DNA of 64,000 nucleotides from Sanyastnella coralliicola (lineage in GTDB: Bacteria; Bacteroidota; Bacteroidia; Flavobacteriales_D; Sanyastnellaceae), in NCBI RefSeq assembly GCF_030845195.1, contig NZ_CP132543.1, positions 124,001 through 188,000 on the forward strand, read 5' to 3'. This document shows positions 1-8,725 of this stretch, in pieces. The notes under the pieces were generated by a model. It ran no database searches, was not told the DNA's origin, and saw only the letters and a list, made by a program, of their open reading frames with translations. A program made the translations under genes and the position numbers. The stretch's first letter is position 1. Each line of letters opens with the position of its first letter.

Positions 1-46
1 TCACCAAGAAAAGTGCGGTCAGGAAGCCAAGTGCGATCTCTTTCAC
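1..46 (-). CDS. 5' end of an exported protein (partial, runs off the window)
   Basis: Reading leftwards from a GTG at 46, the open frame gives about 15 residues, beginning VKEIALGFLTALFLV. This looks like the start of a signal peptide or membrane anchor and continues beyond base 1. An exact Bacteroidota -7 box (TAATTTTG) lies just upstream at 63-70, which supports a gene start here. Too little is visible to name a product, and GTG is the only plausible start I see in this frame. Confidence 0.35.
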   Translation of the reverse strand, partial: MKEIALGFLTALFLV

Positions 47-62
47 GATTGTACGCTTTGTT

Positions 63-70
63 CAAAATTA
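63..70 (-). promoter_or_regulatory. Bacteroidota -7 promoter box for the partial gene at the left edge
   Basis: The minus strand reads TAATTTTG, an exact match to the Bacteroidota -7 consensus TAnnTTTG. A transcript start would fall near 56, about ten bases before the GTG at 46. No good -33 TTTG is seen at the usual distance. Confidence 0.35.
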
Positions 71-136
71 GGCAAACCCCAATGGAATGCCGTGTAAGTA
101 TTTCCCACTATTCCATGTAAGCTATGTCGTAAGTGC

Positions 137-1690
137 TTAAATGTCATAGTATCTATTAAAGAGAGCTAGGCGGAATTGCATGTAGTAGTATGAGCTATTC
201 AGAGCACCTGTCTCTGTCTCTCTACTTCGCCAACTCCACCCGAGTATCATATTCAAATTGGTTGTTGGGTTCATCAGGTATCCAAAGCGTAAATCGCTCA
301 AGAGGGTCGTCCCTGGTTCGTGCAATGATGAAAGCACGATGTCAGGAGTCACCGCAATGTTCCCTCGGTTTCCACCGTCGTGAATCTGATACACACCCTT
401 CCATTCTGACCACAAACGCTTCACACCGTGACGCAGAATCACCACGTATTCCTTGAAGTTCGTGCCGAGTGGGTGTGCCAACCCTTGATTCATATGAGAG
501 TACGATTGCAACGGATTGCGGTGAGTAAAGATGCCTTGGCCGCCTTCGTTGTACTCAAACTGCAAGCTCATATTGCGGAAAGGAAACTCTCTCCAATGAA
601 AGCCAGCTTGGAAGCCAGTAAATCGCAGCTCTTCTTGATCGGCAACTCCTTGACCGTACACATACAGGTTGTCTGTAATCTTCGCTTTCAGGTTCACCCC
701 AACCACTGAATTCTGTAGACTGTCGAGACCATAGATTCCGGTAGCGGCAAATGGTACGGGAATAAAGAACGGCGCTGGATAGGCCTTTGTACCCGTGGAG
801 TCCCAACGCTGCCAAATCACCCCTTCATACAAGCCGATCTCAAAACGAGGGTGTGGGATAATGTTCAAATAGCGGAAAGTGAACCCCTTTTTCTTGAAGA
901 GTGATTCCGGAACTTCCCCCAAGGGCAATCGCTCGAGGTTGTTCAACTCCGCATTGACCGAGGTGAATTGAATTCTGTTTTTCCAAAAAGTTCCCTGCAG
1001 ACGTAAGAACGGATAGTTAAATGCAACATCCGAGAGAAGCATTGAACGATAACCATTCCCGATGAAGTGCTTGCCTTGTCCGAAATGTACTTGAAGCCAG
1101 TCAGTAGCTTTCACACTCACTACTCCCGTTGCAGAGTTGTAGTCTCTAGCATTCGACTCCAATTCTTTAAATCGACCTTGCCCAGGGATAACCGCAAGGG
1201 AATCAGTCAAATTGAACATCCAGTTTCTGAACTGGGTCTGGTTTTCAAAAACGGTGGCATGTATGCCCACACGATCTCCAATTTGACCGTAGAAGGCGAG
1301 GCCTCGGGTGTTATTGAAGATTTGAACCGTGTCTTGCCAAGATGAGGTGTCGCCGAAATCGCGACCGAGGTCGAGATCAAGAACGATATCCATGTAGAAC
1401 TGAAAGTCGTCTTCTTCAATTTGGATGAGGTGGTCGCGGTGGAATTTAACCTCTGCATTATTGAAGTAACGACGATCACAAACGTCGAAGCGCGGTACAC
1501 TGTCCCAGGTGAATTGGTCGTAGTGAAACGGCTTCATTGAAGTGTGTAGCGTAGTGTCTGTACCAGAAATTGACCACTCAATAGCCGTGGTCATGTGTCG
1601 CTCCAATGGGGTTTGAAAGATCTGGGCTGAAACAGAAGTTCCAACCAAAAGGGTGCATAGGGTGAGTGCGTACGTCAAGCTCCGAATCAC
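137..1690 (-). CDS. Outer-membrane beta-barrel protein, Wzi/RemB-like
   Basis: A 517-residue exported protein with a clear signal peptide (residues 1-22, ending VSAQ). The rest is rich in aromatic and alternating polar/hydrophobic residues, as in an outer-membrane beta barrel. The central part ([16 protein letters not shown] followed by NYPFLRLQ) resembles the Bacteroidota proteins annotated as capsule assembly Wzi-like or gliding protein RemB; I recall this family rather than having aligned it. The start is a GTG inside GTGA, overlapping the fcl stop by four bases, so translation is probably coupled to fcl. It is the last gene of the surface-polysaccharide block, which fits a role in attaching or exporting polysaccharide at the outer membrane. 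An unrelated barrel porin cannot be excluded. Confidence 0.6.
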   Translation of the reverse strand: MIRSLTYALTLCTLLVGTSVSAQIFQTPLERHMTTAIEWSISGTDTTLHTSMKPFHYDQFTWDSVPRFDVCDRRYFNNAEVKFHRDHLIQIEEDDFQFYMDIVLDLDLGRDFGDTSSWQDTVQIFNNTRGLAFYGQIGDRVGIHATVFENQTQFRNWMFNLTDSLAVIPGQGRFKELESNARDYNSATGVVSVKATDWLQVHFGQGKHFIGNGYRSMLLSDVAFNYPFLRLQGTFWKNRIQFTSVNAELNNLERLPLGEVPESLFKKKGFTFRYLNIIPHPRFEIGLYEGVIWQRWDSTGTKAYPAPFFIPVPFAATGIYGLDSLQNSVVGVNLKAKITDNLYVYGQGVADQEELRFTGFQAGFHWREFPFRNMSLQFEYNEGGQGIFTHRNPLQSYSHMNQGLAHPLGTNFKEYVVILRHGVKRLWSEWKGVYQIHDGGNRGNIAVTPDIVLSSLHEPGTTLLSDLRFGYLMNPTTNLNMILGWSWRSRETETGALNSSYYYMQFRLALFNRYYDI

Positions 1691-2619
1691 GCGAAGTCGA
1701 GTTGCTTAAAGTCTTCGTACACCATAGCAATACCTTCCTTCAGATCAATTTCGTGCTTCCAGCCCATGCCGTTAATCAATCCAACGTTCATGAGTTTACG
1801 CGGTGTTCCGTCAGGCTTGGTTGCATCCCATGCAATTTCGCCTTCAAAACCAACGGTTTCCTTAATGGTTTCTGCGAGTTCTTTGATGGTTACATCAACA
1901 CCGGTTCCGATGTTGACGAAAAGTTTTTCGTTGTAATTCTTCATCAAGAACATGCACGCCTTTGCCAGGTCGTTCACATGTAAGAATTCACGTTTTGGTG
2001 ATCCTGAACCCCAAACCGGCACGCTTGGATGTCCTTCTTCTTTCGCTGTATGGAACTTGCGAATCAACGCCGGTAGAACGTGAGAGGTCTGTAGGTCGTA
2101 ATTGTCATTGGGGCCATACAAGTTGGTAGGCATGGCTGAAATGAAATTGCAACCATATTGATCTCGGTACGCTTCGCAAAGCTTGATGCCCGCGATTTTA
2201 GCAATGGCGTACGGTTCGTTCGTTGGTTCTAGTGAACCAGTAAGCAGAGCATTTTCAGTCAAGGGCTGCTCGGCGAATTTCGGGTAGATACAAGAGCTTC
2301 CAAGGAAAAGGAGCTTTGACACTTTGTGCACGTAACTCGCATGAATGATGTTCGATTCAATCATCAAGTTGTTGTACAGGAATTCCGCACGGTAAATGTT
2401 GTTGGCGTGAATGCCGCCTACTTTGGCCGCTGCCAAGAATACGTAATCAGGTTTCTCCGTTTCGAAGAACTCGTTCACCTTGGCTTGATCCATCAAGTCA
2501 AGTTCTGAAGACGTACGGTAAACAATGTTGTTGAACCCTTCGGATTCTAACTGACGAACGATTGCCGAGCCCACCATTCCTCGGTGGCCTGCAACGTAAA
2601 TCTTGCTCGATTTTTCCAC
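1687..2619 (-). CDS. fcl: GDP-L-fucose synthase
   Basis: A 310-residue short-chain dehydrogenase/epimerase that converts GDP-4-keto-6-deoxymannose to GDP-L-fucose with NADPH, in the cytoplasm. The NADP-binding motif [11 protein letters not shown] is at residues 11-21. The catalytic Ser-Tyr-Lys set is visible as GSSCIYP near 107-113 and YAIAK at 137-141. Length is normal for the family. The partner gmd is not in the window, so GDP-mannose 4,6-dehydratase must be encoded elsewhere. It is followed, overlapping, by the Wzi-like gene and preceded by its own -7 box, so these two genes may form a unit separate from wzx-wzz-wzy upstream. Confidence 0.93.
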   Translation of the reverse strand: MEKSSKIYVAGHRGMVGSAIVRQLESEGFNNIVYRTSSELDLMDQAKVNEFFETEKPDYVFLAAAKVGGIHANNIYRAEFLYNNLMIESNIIHASYVHKVSKLLFLGSSCIYPKFAEQPLTENALLTGSLEPTNEPYAIAKIAGIKLCEAYRDQYGCNFISAMPTNLYGPNDNYDLQTSHVLPALIRKFHTAKEEGHPSVPVWGSGSPKREFLHVNDLAKACMFLMKNYNEKLFVNIGTGVDVTIKELAETIKETVGFEGEIAWDATKPDGTPRKLMNVGLINGMGWKHEIDLKEGIAMVYEDFKQLDFA

Positions 2620-2642
2620 TTAGCTAAGTTCCAATTTCAAAG

Positions 2643-2650
2643 CAAAATTA
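2643..2650 (-). promoter_or_regulatory. -7 promoter box for fcl
   Basis: The minus strand reads TAATTTTG, an exact TAnnTTTG match, 24 bases before the fcl start. The position where a -33 element would lie (around 2670) is occupied by a copy of the dispersed TTCCGCGCTAGCG word (2666-2678), so no canonical -33 is seen. Confidence 0.4.
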
Positions 2651-2665
2651 CGTCTAATCGTACGA

Positions 2666-2678
2666 TTCCGCGCTAGCG
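2666..2678. repeat. Dispersed 13-base word TTCCGCGNTAGCG (intergenic copy)
   Basis: This is the only intergenic one of 13 exact copies in the window. Copies reading TTCCGCGNTAGCG on the plus strand are at 2666-2678, 20083-20095, 20773-20785, 55062-55074 and 56663-56675. Copies in the complementary orientation (CGCTANCGCGGAA) are at 16148-16160, 24479-24491, 24830-24842, 40868-40880, 42794-42806, 47215-47227, 50156-50168 and 57545-57557. Near matches occur at 31431 (TTCCGCGAAAGCG) and 38342 (TTCCGTGCTAGCG). Its function is unknown. Confidence 0.8.
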
Positions 2679-2715
2679 TAAAAAGAAGCATTGAACGAAT
2701 TGATGTTCAAAGCCT

Positions 2716-4173
2716 TTAGAGGGAGATTTTCCCAGCCTGTTCTTCTTCAGGCTTCTCTTTGCCATTGTGGAAGATGTCTACCGCGACCAATACCGCAATG
2801 AAGCCCCAGAAAGGAGCGCTGGCTTTGTCGGTGTCGAGGTAGTTATTCAAAACTCCGTGAACGAAGTAGGTGATCAAGCCCAAGAAAGAGCTGAAGATGA
2901 TCAGTTTGAGTTCGTACGAAGTATTGGTGTACGCGAGTCTGAAGGCTAACGCCGAAATCAAAAAGACCAAAAAGACCATGTTGGCCATACCCAAAACACC
3001 TTGTTCACTGAGTGGACCAAGATATTCTGAGTGGGCATTCCCACCATCGGCGTTGTTGGTGCTAATGATGGTCAAATCTTGACTGCGCTGGAAAGGAGCG
3101 TAGACGAATTGGTACACCCCAGGACCCCATCCGAATACAGGGCGCTGCTCAAACATTGCCAAGGCGCAATTCCACCGGTTCAGGCGTTCGAGGTTGGAGG
3201 CATCACTTGATACATTCGAGATGGATTCAACGTGTTCTGCCAAATCATCTGAAGAATCTTGTTTGTTTCGCTCAAGCGAGATGAGGAGTTGGTCTTGTGC
3301 TACCCAAACGAAACTGACCAAGGCGGCAAACACCACCACCAGGGTGCGCAGTTTGATGCGTAGTAACATAAAAACCATCAAAACGCCAGCAGCGGCAATG
3401 CTCACCCACGCTGCACGTGTGTATGATAGGATGATACCGATACAGAGTACGCCAAAAAAGATCAGAAGAATGGCACGAAGCAGTGGGTTCATCTTCCGGC
3501 TCAACAGCATAGCAACAGCCACGGGGAAGAACATCGCCAGCACAGCTCCATAAGAGGTGTGGTCTTTAAAGAATGGCTCCATTACCCAGTGGCCCGGGTC
3601 TTTTTCAAAACCATAGCCGGCATGTCGGATCACGGTGTATGAAATCACCCCAATAAGCGGGATGAGGTAGGTCAAGTAGAACTTCCTGATGTTCCCGAAA
3701 TTCTGGAAGATGTGCACCATTAAAAAGTAGAACCCGGCAATAAACCACATCTTCACCACAAGAAACTTGAGGGAGACGACGGGCATTTCGCTAGTTAAAC
3801 TAGTTATGGCCATCCACGCTAAATAGAAGTACAGGAACAAGCTGACGGGATGAAGAAAGATCCTTCGGTCAATGCTTTTACCACTTAGAAGCTTGAAGAT
3901 GAATATGATCAGAACACCTGCCAATAACGGTTCCGTGGGGAGATAGAAGCCTATTCCACCAAGGTCCATTTGTTCCAAGTTTAAACTGAATGGAACACAG
4001 GCTACGATGAAGAACATGAGCCAGTCTAGGCGCATAAATGCAGCCCAAACAATAGCAAGTACAAGCGGCAGCAAGGCGAATAAATAGAACTCCAGGGCAA
4101 CACACACTGCATTAATTGCAATGAATGCACCGGCGGTGATCCAGTTCCATAAATGTTGCTGACGAGTGATCAT
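2716..4173 (-). CDS. O-antigen polymerase/ligase family membrane protein
   Basis: A 485-residue protein with about 10-12 predicted membrane segments and one large extracytoplasmic loop roughly between residues 290 and 385. The loop and following segment contain WGPGVYQF and GNAHSEYLG, typical of the Wzy_C/O-antigen ligase superfamily (Wzy, WaaL), which joins undecaprenyl-linked glycans in the periplasm. Sequence alone does not separate a polymerase from a ligase; its place next to wzz- and wzx-like genes favours polymerase. The stop-to-start gap from the wzz-like gene is one base, so the two are almost certainly co-transcribed. Residues 460-485 form a charged cytoplasmic tail. Confidence 0.8.
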   Translation of the reverse strand: MITRQQHLWNWITAGAFIAINAVCVALEFYLFALLPLVLAIVWAAFMRLDWLMFFIVACVPFSLNLEQMDLGGIGFYLPTEPLLAGVLIIFIFKLLSGKSIDRRIFLHPVSLFLYFYLAWMAITSLTSEMPVVSLKFLVVKMWFIAGFYFLMVHIFQNFGNIRKFYLTYLIPLIGVISYTVIRHAGYGFEKDPGHWVMEPFFKDHTSYGAVLAMFFPVAVAMLLSRKMNPLLRAILLIFFGVLCIGIILSYTRAAWVSIAAAGVLMVFMLLRIKLRTLVVVFAALVSFVWVAQDQLLISLERNKQDSSDDLAEHVESISNVSSDASNLERLNRWNCALAMFEQRPVFGWGPGVYQFVYAPFQRSQDLTIISTNNADGGNAHSEYLGPLSEQGVLGMANMVFLVFLISALAFRLAYTNTSYELKLIIFSSFLGLITYFVHGVLNNYLDTDKASAPFWGFIAVLVAVDIFHNGKEKPEEEQAGKISL

Positions 4174-4174
4174 C

Positions 4175-5206
4175 TTAGATACGCCCTTCGCTCTTCAACT
4201 TGCGGTAGTTCTCGAAAGTCAGGATAGCGATCACCGAGAAGACAAATGCTGAAAGCACGCTCATCGCTACAATCAACCAACGCACCGGGTAGGCCTTCTT
4301 ATCTGCAGCTGCAGCCCGGTCTACGATAAATGTTGACGGGAGCTTTGAAGTCGCATCAATCTGCATCAAATCGTAACGCTTCTTCAGAATGGCTTCACGA
4401 TCGTAAGCTGCTTCCAAAAGGTTGGTCAGCTTGTTGAAGGCATTCGCATGTCCGGAAATGATGGCCATTTTCTCGCGAATGTTTTCTGCACGTGCAGGTT
4501 GTCCTTCAGCAAGGGCCGTGGCGTATTGGTCGTTCAAACCTTCAATCTGCGTGATGTAGTCGTAGATCCCGAGGTCGTAAAGAACCCCCATGGAATCTTC
4601 CATGACGCGAATCTCTTCTTGCACTTGATGGTACGAACTCTTCGCGTACTGGAAAGCGTCATTCGCTCGAGCATTGCGCATATCGTTCGCTACTGAATCT
4701 GTCAAGTAAGCAATGTCGTTAGCGATGTCACGAGCCAGCGTATTCAGCTTGTCTAACACCTCGATCTCGATCGATCCGAATTTCGTGAGACGGGTTGATA
4801 CGTTTCCGTCGTATTCCTTCTGCATCAAGGTGTTCGCTCCTGGGGCATCGCGCTCAATTTCGTAGTGGTCCCAGAGATTGTGCTTTTCAATGATTCGAAT
4901 TCGAACTCGGTCAGAATTCATGATCTGAAGCAGACGCTCAGCATCTTCCTTTTCACCGTATTCAAGAAGGTCATTCTTCTTTGTTTCCTCGTAGAACTGC
5001 TCACCGATCGAGTGCTGAGGAGTGGCGAACATGACCACCGCAGATCGGAATTTCTCTTCGATGATGAATGAGGCGATAGCCGAAGCTACAGCCGCAATGA
5101 AACAAATACCGACTAAATAGAATCGCCATTTGAATAGGAAAACAAGCAGGTTGGTGGAGTCCAGGGAAGTCCCTGAGTTGTTGGTTTTCTCAGACTGCAT
5201 GGTCAA
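4175..5206 (-). CDS. Wzz-like polysaccharide chain-length regulator
   Basis: A 343-residue inner-membrane protein with the Wzz architecture: a cytoplasmic N-terminus, membrane segment 1 at about 26-48, a long helical periplasmic region (about 50-305) and membrane segment 2 at about 308-332, preceded by the typical proline (KAYPVRW). The C-terminal tyrosine kinase domain of Wzc-type proteins is absent, so it is a regulator-only form. It sits between the flippase (29 bases upstream) and the polymerase (one base downstream), as expected for a Wzx/Wzy export pathway. The start could be the first Met or Met3. Confidence 0.8.
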   Translation of the reverse strand: MTMQSEKTNNSGTSLDSTNLLVFLFKWRFYLVGICFIAAVASAIASFIIEEKFRSAVVMFATPQHSIGEQFYEETKKNDLLEYGEKEDAERLLQIMNSDRVRIRIIEKHNLWDHYEIERDAPGANTLMQKEYDGNVSTRLTKFGSIEIEVLDKLNTLARDIANDIAYLTDSVANDMRNARANDAFQYAKSSYHQVQEEIRVMEDSMGVLYDLGIYDYITQIEGLNDQYATALAEGQPARAENIREKMAIISGHANAFNKLTNLLEAAYDREAILKKRYDLMQIDATSKLPSTFIVDRAAAADKKAYPVRWLIVAMSVLSAFVFSVIAILTFENYRKLKSEGRI

Positions 5207-5235
5207 GGGTCAAAAGTTTTGGCAAAAGTAAGGGT

Positions 5236-6678
5236 TCACATGCGATCTGCTAACAAAGAGCGCACATATACCAATCTTAGGAGTCCGGTTAGGAAGGAAC
5301 TTACAACTGCTACCCCCAGGAATCCTGCCAATTCTAACTCCCATGCTAGGTCAATTATTGTGGTGACCCATGCAGAAGTTGCTAAGATGCCCAAGAATAG
5401 GAGGGCGCGTAAGAATACGCCGTTCTGCAGCTTTACCTTTACCAGCCTGTAACACAGAGTAATTTGCACTACGGCTACTAATATTTGGGTGGCTAAACTG
5501 GCTAGCGCCGAACCGGTGGCTGTATGTTCTGGAATGAGGATGAAGTTCAATACAATGTTCAAGATTACCGCGCTTCCGGCAATTCTATTCATCGCCTTCA
5601 TGTCTCCGTTTGCTGTCAATAAGGTTCCCCATAGATAAGTCATCATCATGAAGAAGAAAGCGATCATAAGCAATACGAATGGACCACTTGCGGCTTCAAT
5701 CTCGGCGTCGTAGACCAGACTTAGAATTTCGGTTGGCCAAATGGCACAAGTGAATGACATGACGCTCCCACCTACCAAGATCAAGCGAAAGGCATTGCTT
5801 ACCAGGGGAGAGGTGTCTTCTTTTTGCTTCAGCTGTTTCGAAAGAAGTGGCAGTAACAAGGTAGCGAAAAGGAAACCAACCATATTCGAAGCTTCGAACA
5901 AACGATATCCCATGGCATAAACCCCTGAGTGATAATCTCCATCTGGGAGCATTCGCTCGAGCATAACTGAATCGGTTTTGTAATAAACCATCATCAGCAA
6001 GACCAACAATGCATAGGGAAGACTCTCTTTTAGAATAACACGGTTCACACGTGGTTTCCAGCGCAGTTGAATCTTTCCGGCTTTCTGAACAACCATGATC
6101 AGGGCAACCACCAATCCAACCGCATAGGCGATTGTTTGGCCGTAAACTAGCCAGTAGATATTGAAGCCCTCTTCGGCCGGTGAGGCGAAAAGAACAGCAC
6201 CTAAACCTATCAGGAGAATCGCTCGGTCAAGTACCGATACCACGGCATCACGAGAGAAAAGCATCATGCCACTCAGGTTAGAACGCAGGTATAAAATGCT
6301 GGCTGATAAGAGTTGATTGAGTCCAAGCCAAGCCAAAAGCTTTAGGTCTCCGCCTTCGTATTGCAGAATGAGTGCTGCACCTAGGAGTAGCACGAAGTAC
6401 AAAGCAACAAGCGAAAGTCTTAACAACGCAACGCTATTGAAATAGCTCGCTACCATATGTTGCTGTCTCGCAACACTACGACTCGTAAAGGTGTTGATGC
6501 CAAGATCTAAGAAAATGTTCAGGAGAAAAGAGAGGTTGAGTAGAGCGGCATAGTTTCCGAAAACTTCTGCTCCAACTCGGTTCTGCACCTCCGTTTCAAC
6601 GAATAGCAAGTATGCCGGCTTGATCATCAAGTTCAGCAAAAGAAGCAGCGATAAGTTAGAAAGGAAGGTTCGTTGCAT
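5236..6678 (-). CDS. Polysaccharide flippase (Wzx/MATE-like)
   Basis: A 480-residue protein with about 12-14 membrane segments spread over its length, a basic start (MQRTFLSNLSLLLLLNLM) and the polysaccharide-biosynthesis flippase pattern (FGNYAALLNLSFLLNIFLDLGINT near residues 40-62). Proteins of this family move undecaprenyl-linked repeat units across the inner membrane. It is the first gene of the minus-strand cluster wzx-wzz-wzy. It faces a divergent glycosyltransferase 75 bases away, so that spacer must hold both promoters. Exact substrate cannot be told. Confidence 0.85.
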   Translation of the reverse strand: MQRTFLSNLSLLLLLNLMIKPAYLLFVETEVQNRVGAEVFGNYAALLNLSFLLNIFLDLGINTFTSRSVARQQHMVASYFNSVALLRLSLVALYFVLLLGAALILQYEGGDLKLLAWLGLNQLLSASILYLRSNLSGMMLFSRDAVVSVLDRAILLIGLGAVLFASPAEEGFNIYWLVYGQTIAYAVGLVVALIMVVQKAGKIQLRWKPRVNRVILKESLPYALLVLLMMVYYKTDSVMLERMLPDGDYHSGVYAMGYRLFEASNMVGFLFATLLLPLLSKQLKQKEDTSPLVSNAFRLILVGGSVMSFTCAIWPTEILSLVYDAEIEAASGPFVLLMIAFFFMMMTYLWGTLLTANGDMKAMNRIAGSAVILNIVLNFILIPEHTATGSALASLATQILVAVVQITLCYRLVKVKLQNGVFLRALLFLGILATSAWVTTIIDLAWELELAGFLGVAVVSSFLTGLLRLVYVRSLLADRM

Positions 6679-6753
6679 GCGTCACGGTCAGCGGTCGAAA
6701 GTTAGTGATAAGCGCCAAGTCACCACGTGTACAATTCCAGTATATTCGCCGAG

Positions 6754-7878
6754 ATGCTCAAGATAGCGGTGAATACACGTTTGTTGCGTCCCGGAAGACT
6801 CGAAGGGATTGGTTGGTTTACTTGGGAATCCTTCCGAAGAATAACCTTGGCACATCCAGAAGTGGAGTTCCATTTTTTCTTTGATGAAAACCCTCCTTCC
6901 GAATTCATTCCTAGTGAAAACGTGATTGGCCATCGTGTATTACCTCCGGCACGAAGGAGGTTCCTCTACCGCTGGTGGTTCGATTACTCCATTCCACGAA
7001 AGTTGAAGTCTCTGGAGGTTGATCTATTTGTGTCTCCTGATGGCTTCGCTTCGCTCCGAACTGATGTTCCACAATTGGTGGTGATGCACGATTTGAATTT
7101 CGAACACCTTCCGCATTTGCTGCCGCCAAAGGTGTCTGAGTTTTATCAGAAGATGTTTCCTCAATATGCGGCGAAAGCAGAGCGAATCGCCACCGTCTCT
7201 GAATACTCGAAGAAAGACATTGTTAGTCATTATGCCGTGCCCTCGCATCGTATTGATGTAGTTGGGAATGGGGTGAATGAACAGTACCGTCCGTTGAGTC
7301 AAGAGGAGCGTATTGAAGTTAGAGCCAATTTCTCGGACGAGAAGCCCTACTTCGTCTACGTCGGTTCCTTGAATCCACGGAAGAACATACCACGTTTGTT
7401 ACGGGCATTTGAAGTGTTTAAGAATGATACAGGCTCCGATTACAAGTTACTCATCGTTGGCCAACCCATGTGGAAGGGATCGGAAATCGAAGAAGTAGTA
7501 AAGGCCATGTCTCACCGTGAAGATGTGTCCTTCCTAGGTAGAAGAACTCCCGATGAATTAGCGCTTATTGTGGGCGCTGCGCGAGCAATGGTTTTTGTCC
7601 CGCTCTTTGAAGGATTTGGAATACCAGCCATCGAGGCTTTTGCAGCTGGGGTGCCTTTGGTGACAAGTAACGTCACTTCTCTTCCTGAAGTAGCTGGAGA
7701 TGCGGCAATCTTGGTGGATCCTAAAAGTGTCAGTGAGATTGCTGGAGCGATGAAGCGAATCAAAAGTGATAGCGACTTGCGTGATGATCTCATCGAACGT
7801 GGCTACGCAAGAACTGAGCAATACACGTGGGATAAAACCGCAGAGCTTCTGTGGAAAAGTATCGAAGCCGCGCTATAA
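6754..7878 (+). CDS. Glycosyltransferase, GT4 family (GT-B fold)
   Basis: A 374-residue glycosyltransferase. The C-terminal GT-B nucleotide-sugar site is clear: YVGSLNPRKNIPRLL, the GRRTPDEL region, then PLFEGFGIPAIEAFAAGVP, which carries the family E-x7-E pair, followed by SNVTSLPEVAGDAA. It probably adds a sugar to the lipid-linked repeat unit made by the neighbouring cluster; donor and acceptor are unknown. An upstream GTG at 6727 would add nine residues, but the ATG at 6754 starts directly at the beta-strand MLKIAVNTR and is preferred. A weak -7-like TATATTCG lies just in front of it. Confidence 0.85.
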   Translation: MLKIAVNTRLLRPGRLEGIGWFTWESFRRITLAHPEVEFHFFFDENPPSEFIPSENVIGHRVLPPARRRFLYRWWFDYSIPRKLKSLEVDLFVSPDGFASLRTDVPQLVVMHDLNFEHLPHLLPPKVSEFYQKMFPQYAAKAERIATVSEYSKKDIVSHYAVPSHRIDVVGNGVNEQYRPLSQEERIEVRANFSDEKPYFVYVGSLNPRKNIPRLLRAFEVFKNDTGSDYKLLIVGQPMWKGSEIEEVVKAMSHREDVSFLGRRTPDELALIVGAARAMVFVPLFEGFGIPAIEAFAAGVPLVTSNVTSLPEVAGDAAILVDPKSVSEIAGAMKRIKSDSDLRDDLIERGYARTEQYTWDKTAELLWKSIEAAL

Positions 7879-7911
7879 GCCGCACGTCCTGAATCTTCTA
7901 CCTTCGAATTC

Positions 7912-8511
7912 ATGGGGTTGAAGAATTACATGCACAAAGAGTTGATCGAAGCCGGTTGCGATGAAGCTGGTAGAGGCTGTTTGGCTGGGCCAGTGGTGGC
8001 AGCGGCTGTTATTCTCGACCCTTCCAATCCGATTAAAGGCCTGGATGATTCTAAGAAGCTTTCGGAAAAGAAACGAGATATTCTTCGCTTAGAGATTGAA
8101 GGAAAAGCTCTGGCCTGGGCTGTCGGATTCATGACCCCAAAAGAAATCGATGAGGTGAATATCCTCAAAGCAAGCTTTTATTCGATGCACCGAGCGCTCG
8201 AACAGCTGAAGGTATCTCCTGAGCATATTCTGGTTGATGGCAATCGATTCATCGCATATCACGAGGTGCCACATACTACCGTGATCAAAGGAGATGGGAA
8301 GTATAAATCGATTGCTGCGGCGAGTATTTTGGCGAAGACACATCGCGATGAGATGATGAAACGCTTTCATGAAGACTTTCCACATTATTCTTGGGACTCG
8401 AATAAGGGGTACCCGAGTCCAAGTCATCGAGCTGCTATTCAGGAGCATGGTCCTTGCGAGCATCACCGCATGAGTTTCCAGTTACTTCCCTCACAACTAG
8501 AGCTTTTCTGA
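7912..8511 (+). CDS. rnhB: Ribonuclease HII
   Basis: A 199-residue cytoplasmic enzyme that cuts the RNA strand of RNA-DNA hybrids and removes single ribonucleotides from DNA. The family signature CDEAGRGCLAGPV lies at residues 16-28 and holds the metal ligands Asp17 and Glu18; a further acidic site is Asp109 in LVDGN. KGDGKYKSIAAASILAKTHRD and the terminal HRMSFQ are also typical. An alternative start is the ATG at 7930; a weak -7-like TACCTTCG at 7899-7906 would put transcription start near 7913 and so slightly favour it. The gene follows the glycosyltransferase by 33 bases. Confidence 0.95.
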   Translation: MGLKNYMHKELIEAGCDEAGRGCLAGPVVAAAVILDPSNPIKGLDDSKKLSEKKRDILRLEIEGKALAWAVGFMTPKEIDEVNILKASFYSMHRALEQLKVSPEHILVDGNRFIAYHEVPHTTVIKGDGKYKSIAAASILAKTHRDEMMKRFHEDFPHYSWDSNKGYPSPSHRAAIQEHGPCEHHRMSFQLLPSQLELF

Positions 8512-8530
8512 GTTTTTCAATGTAAAGGAA

Positions 8531-8557
8531 ATGTTAAGCTCACGTTAACAATGTTAA
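8531..8557. promoter_or_regulatory. Pho-box-like repeated ATGTTAA elements
   Basis: ATGTTAA (8531-8537), ACGTTAA (8542-8548, an 11-base period) and ATGTTAA (8551-8557) lie in the 214-base spacer between rnhB and the large secreted protein. The spacing of the first two (7 + 4 + 7) matches PhoB/PhoP-type operators. The same word family lies in front of the Na/Pi cotransporter. The assignment as an operator is inference. Confidence 0.3.
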
Positions 8558-8640
8558 GAGCTTGCGTACTGGAAGCGGCGCTAACTCACTCACCGGGGAT
8601 TATTTGAGGTTTATCATTGAGTTAAGGCTACTCGTCGAGC

Positions 8641-8671
8641 TTTCAGATGCATTTAGGGTCATGTAGTTTTG
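8641..8671 (+). promoter_or_regulatory. Bacteroidota promoter for the large modular secreted protein
   Basis: TTTC (8641-8644), a 19-base spacer and TAGTTTTG (8664-8671) match the Bacteroidota -33/-7 arrangement (TTTG, about 19 bases, TAnnTTTG) with one mismatch in the -33 box. The transcript would start near 8678 and give a leader of about 48 bases before the ATG at 8726. Confidence 0.5.
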
Positions 8672-8725
8672 CCTTCCTTATCCGAGGAAAAACCAAAGTA
8701 GAATAACCTAAATTCATTTTGTACG

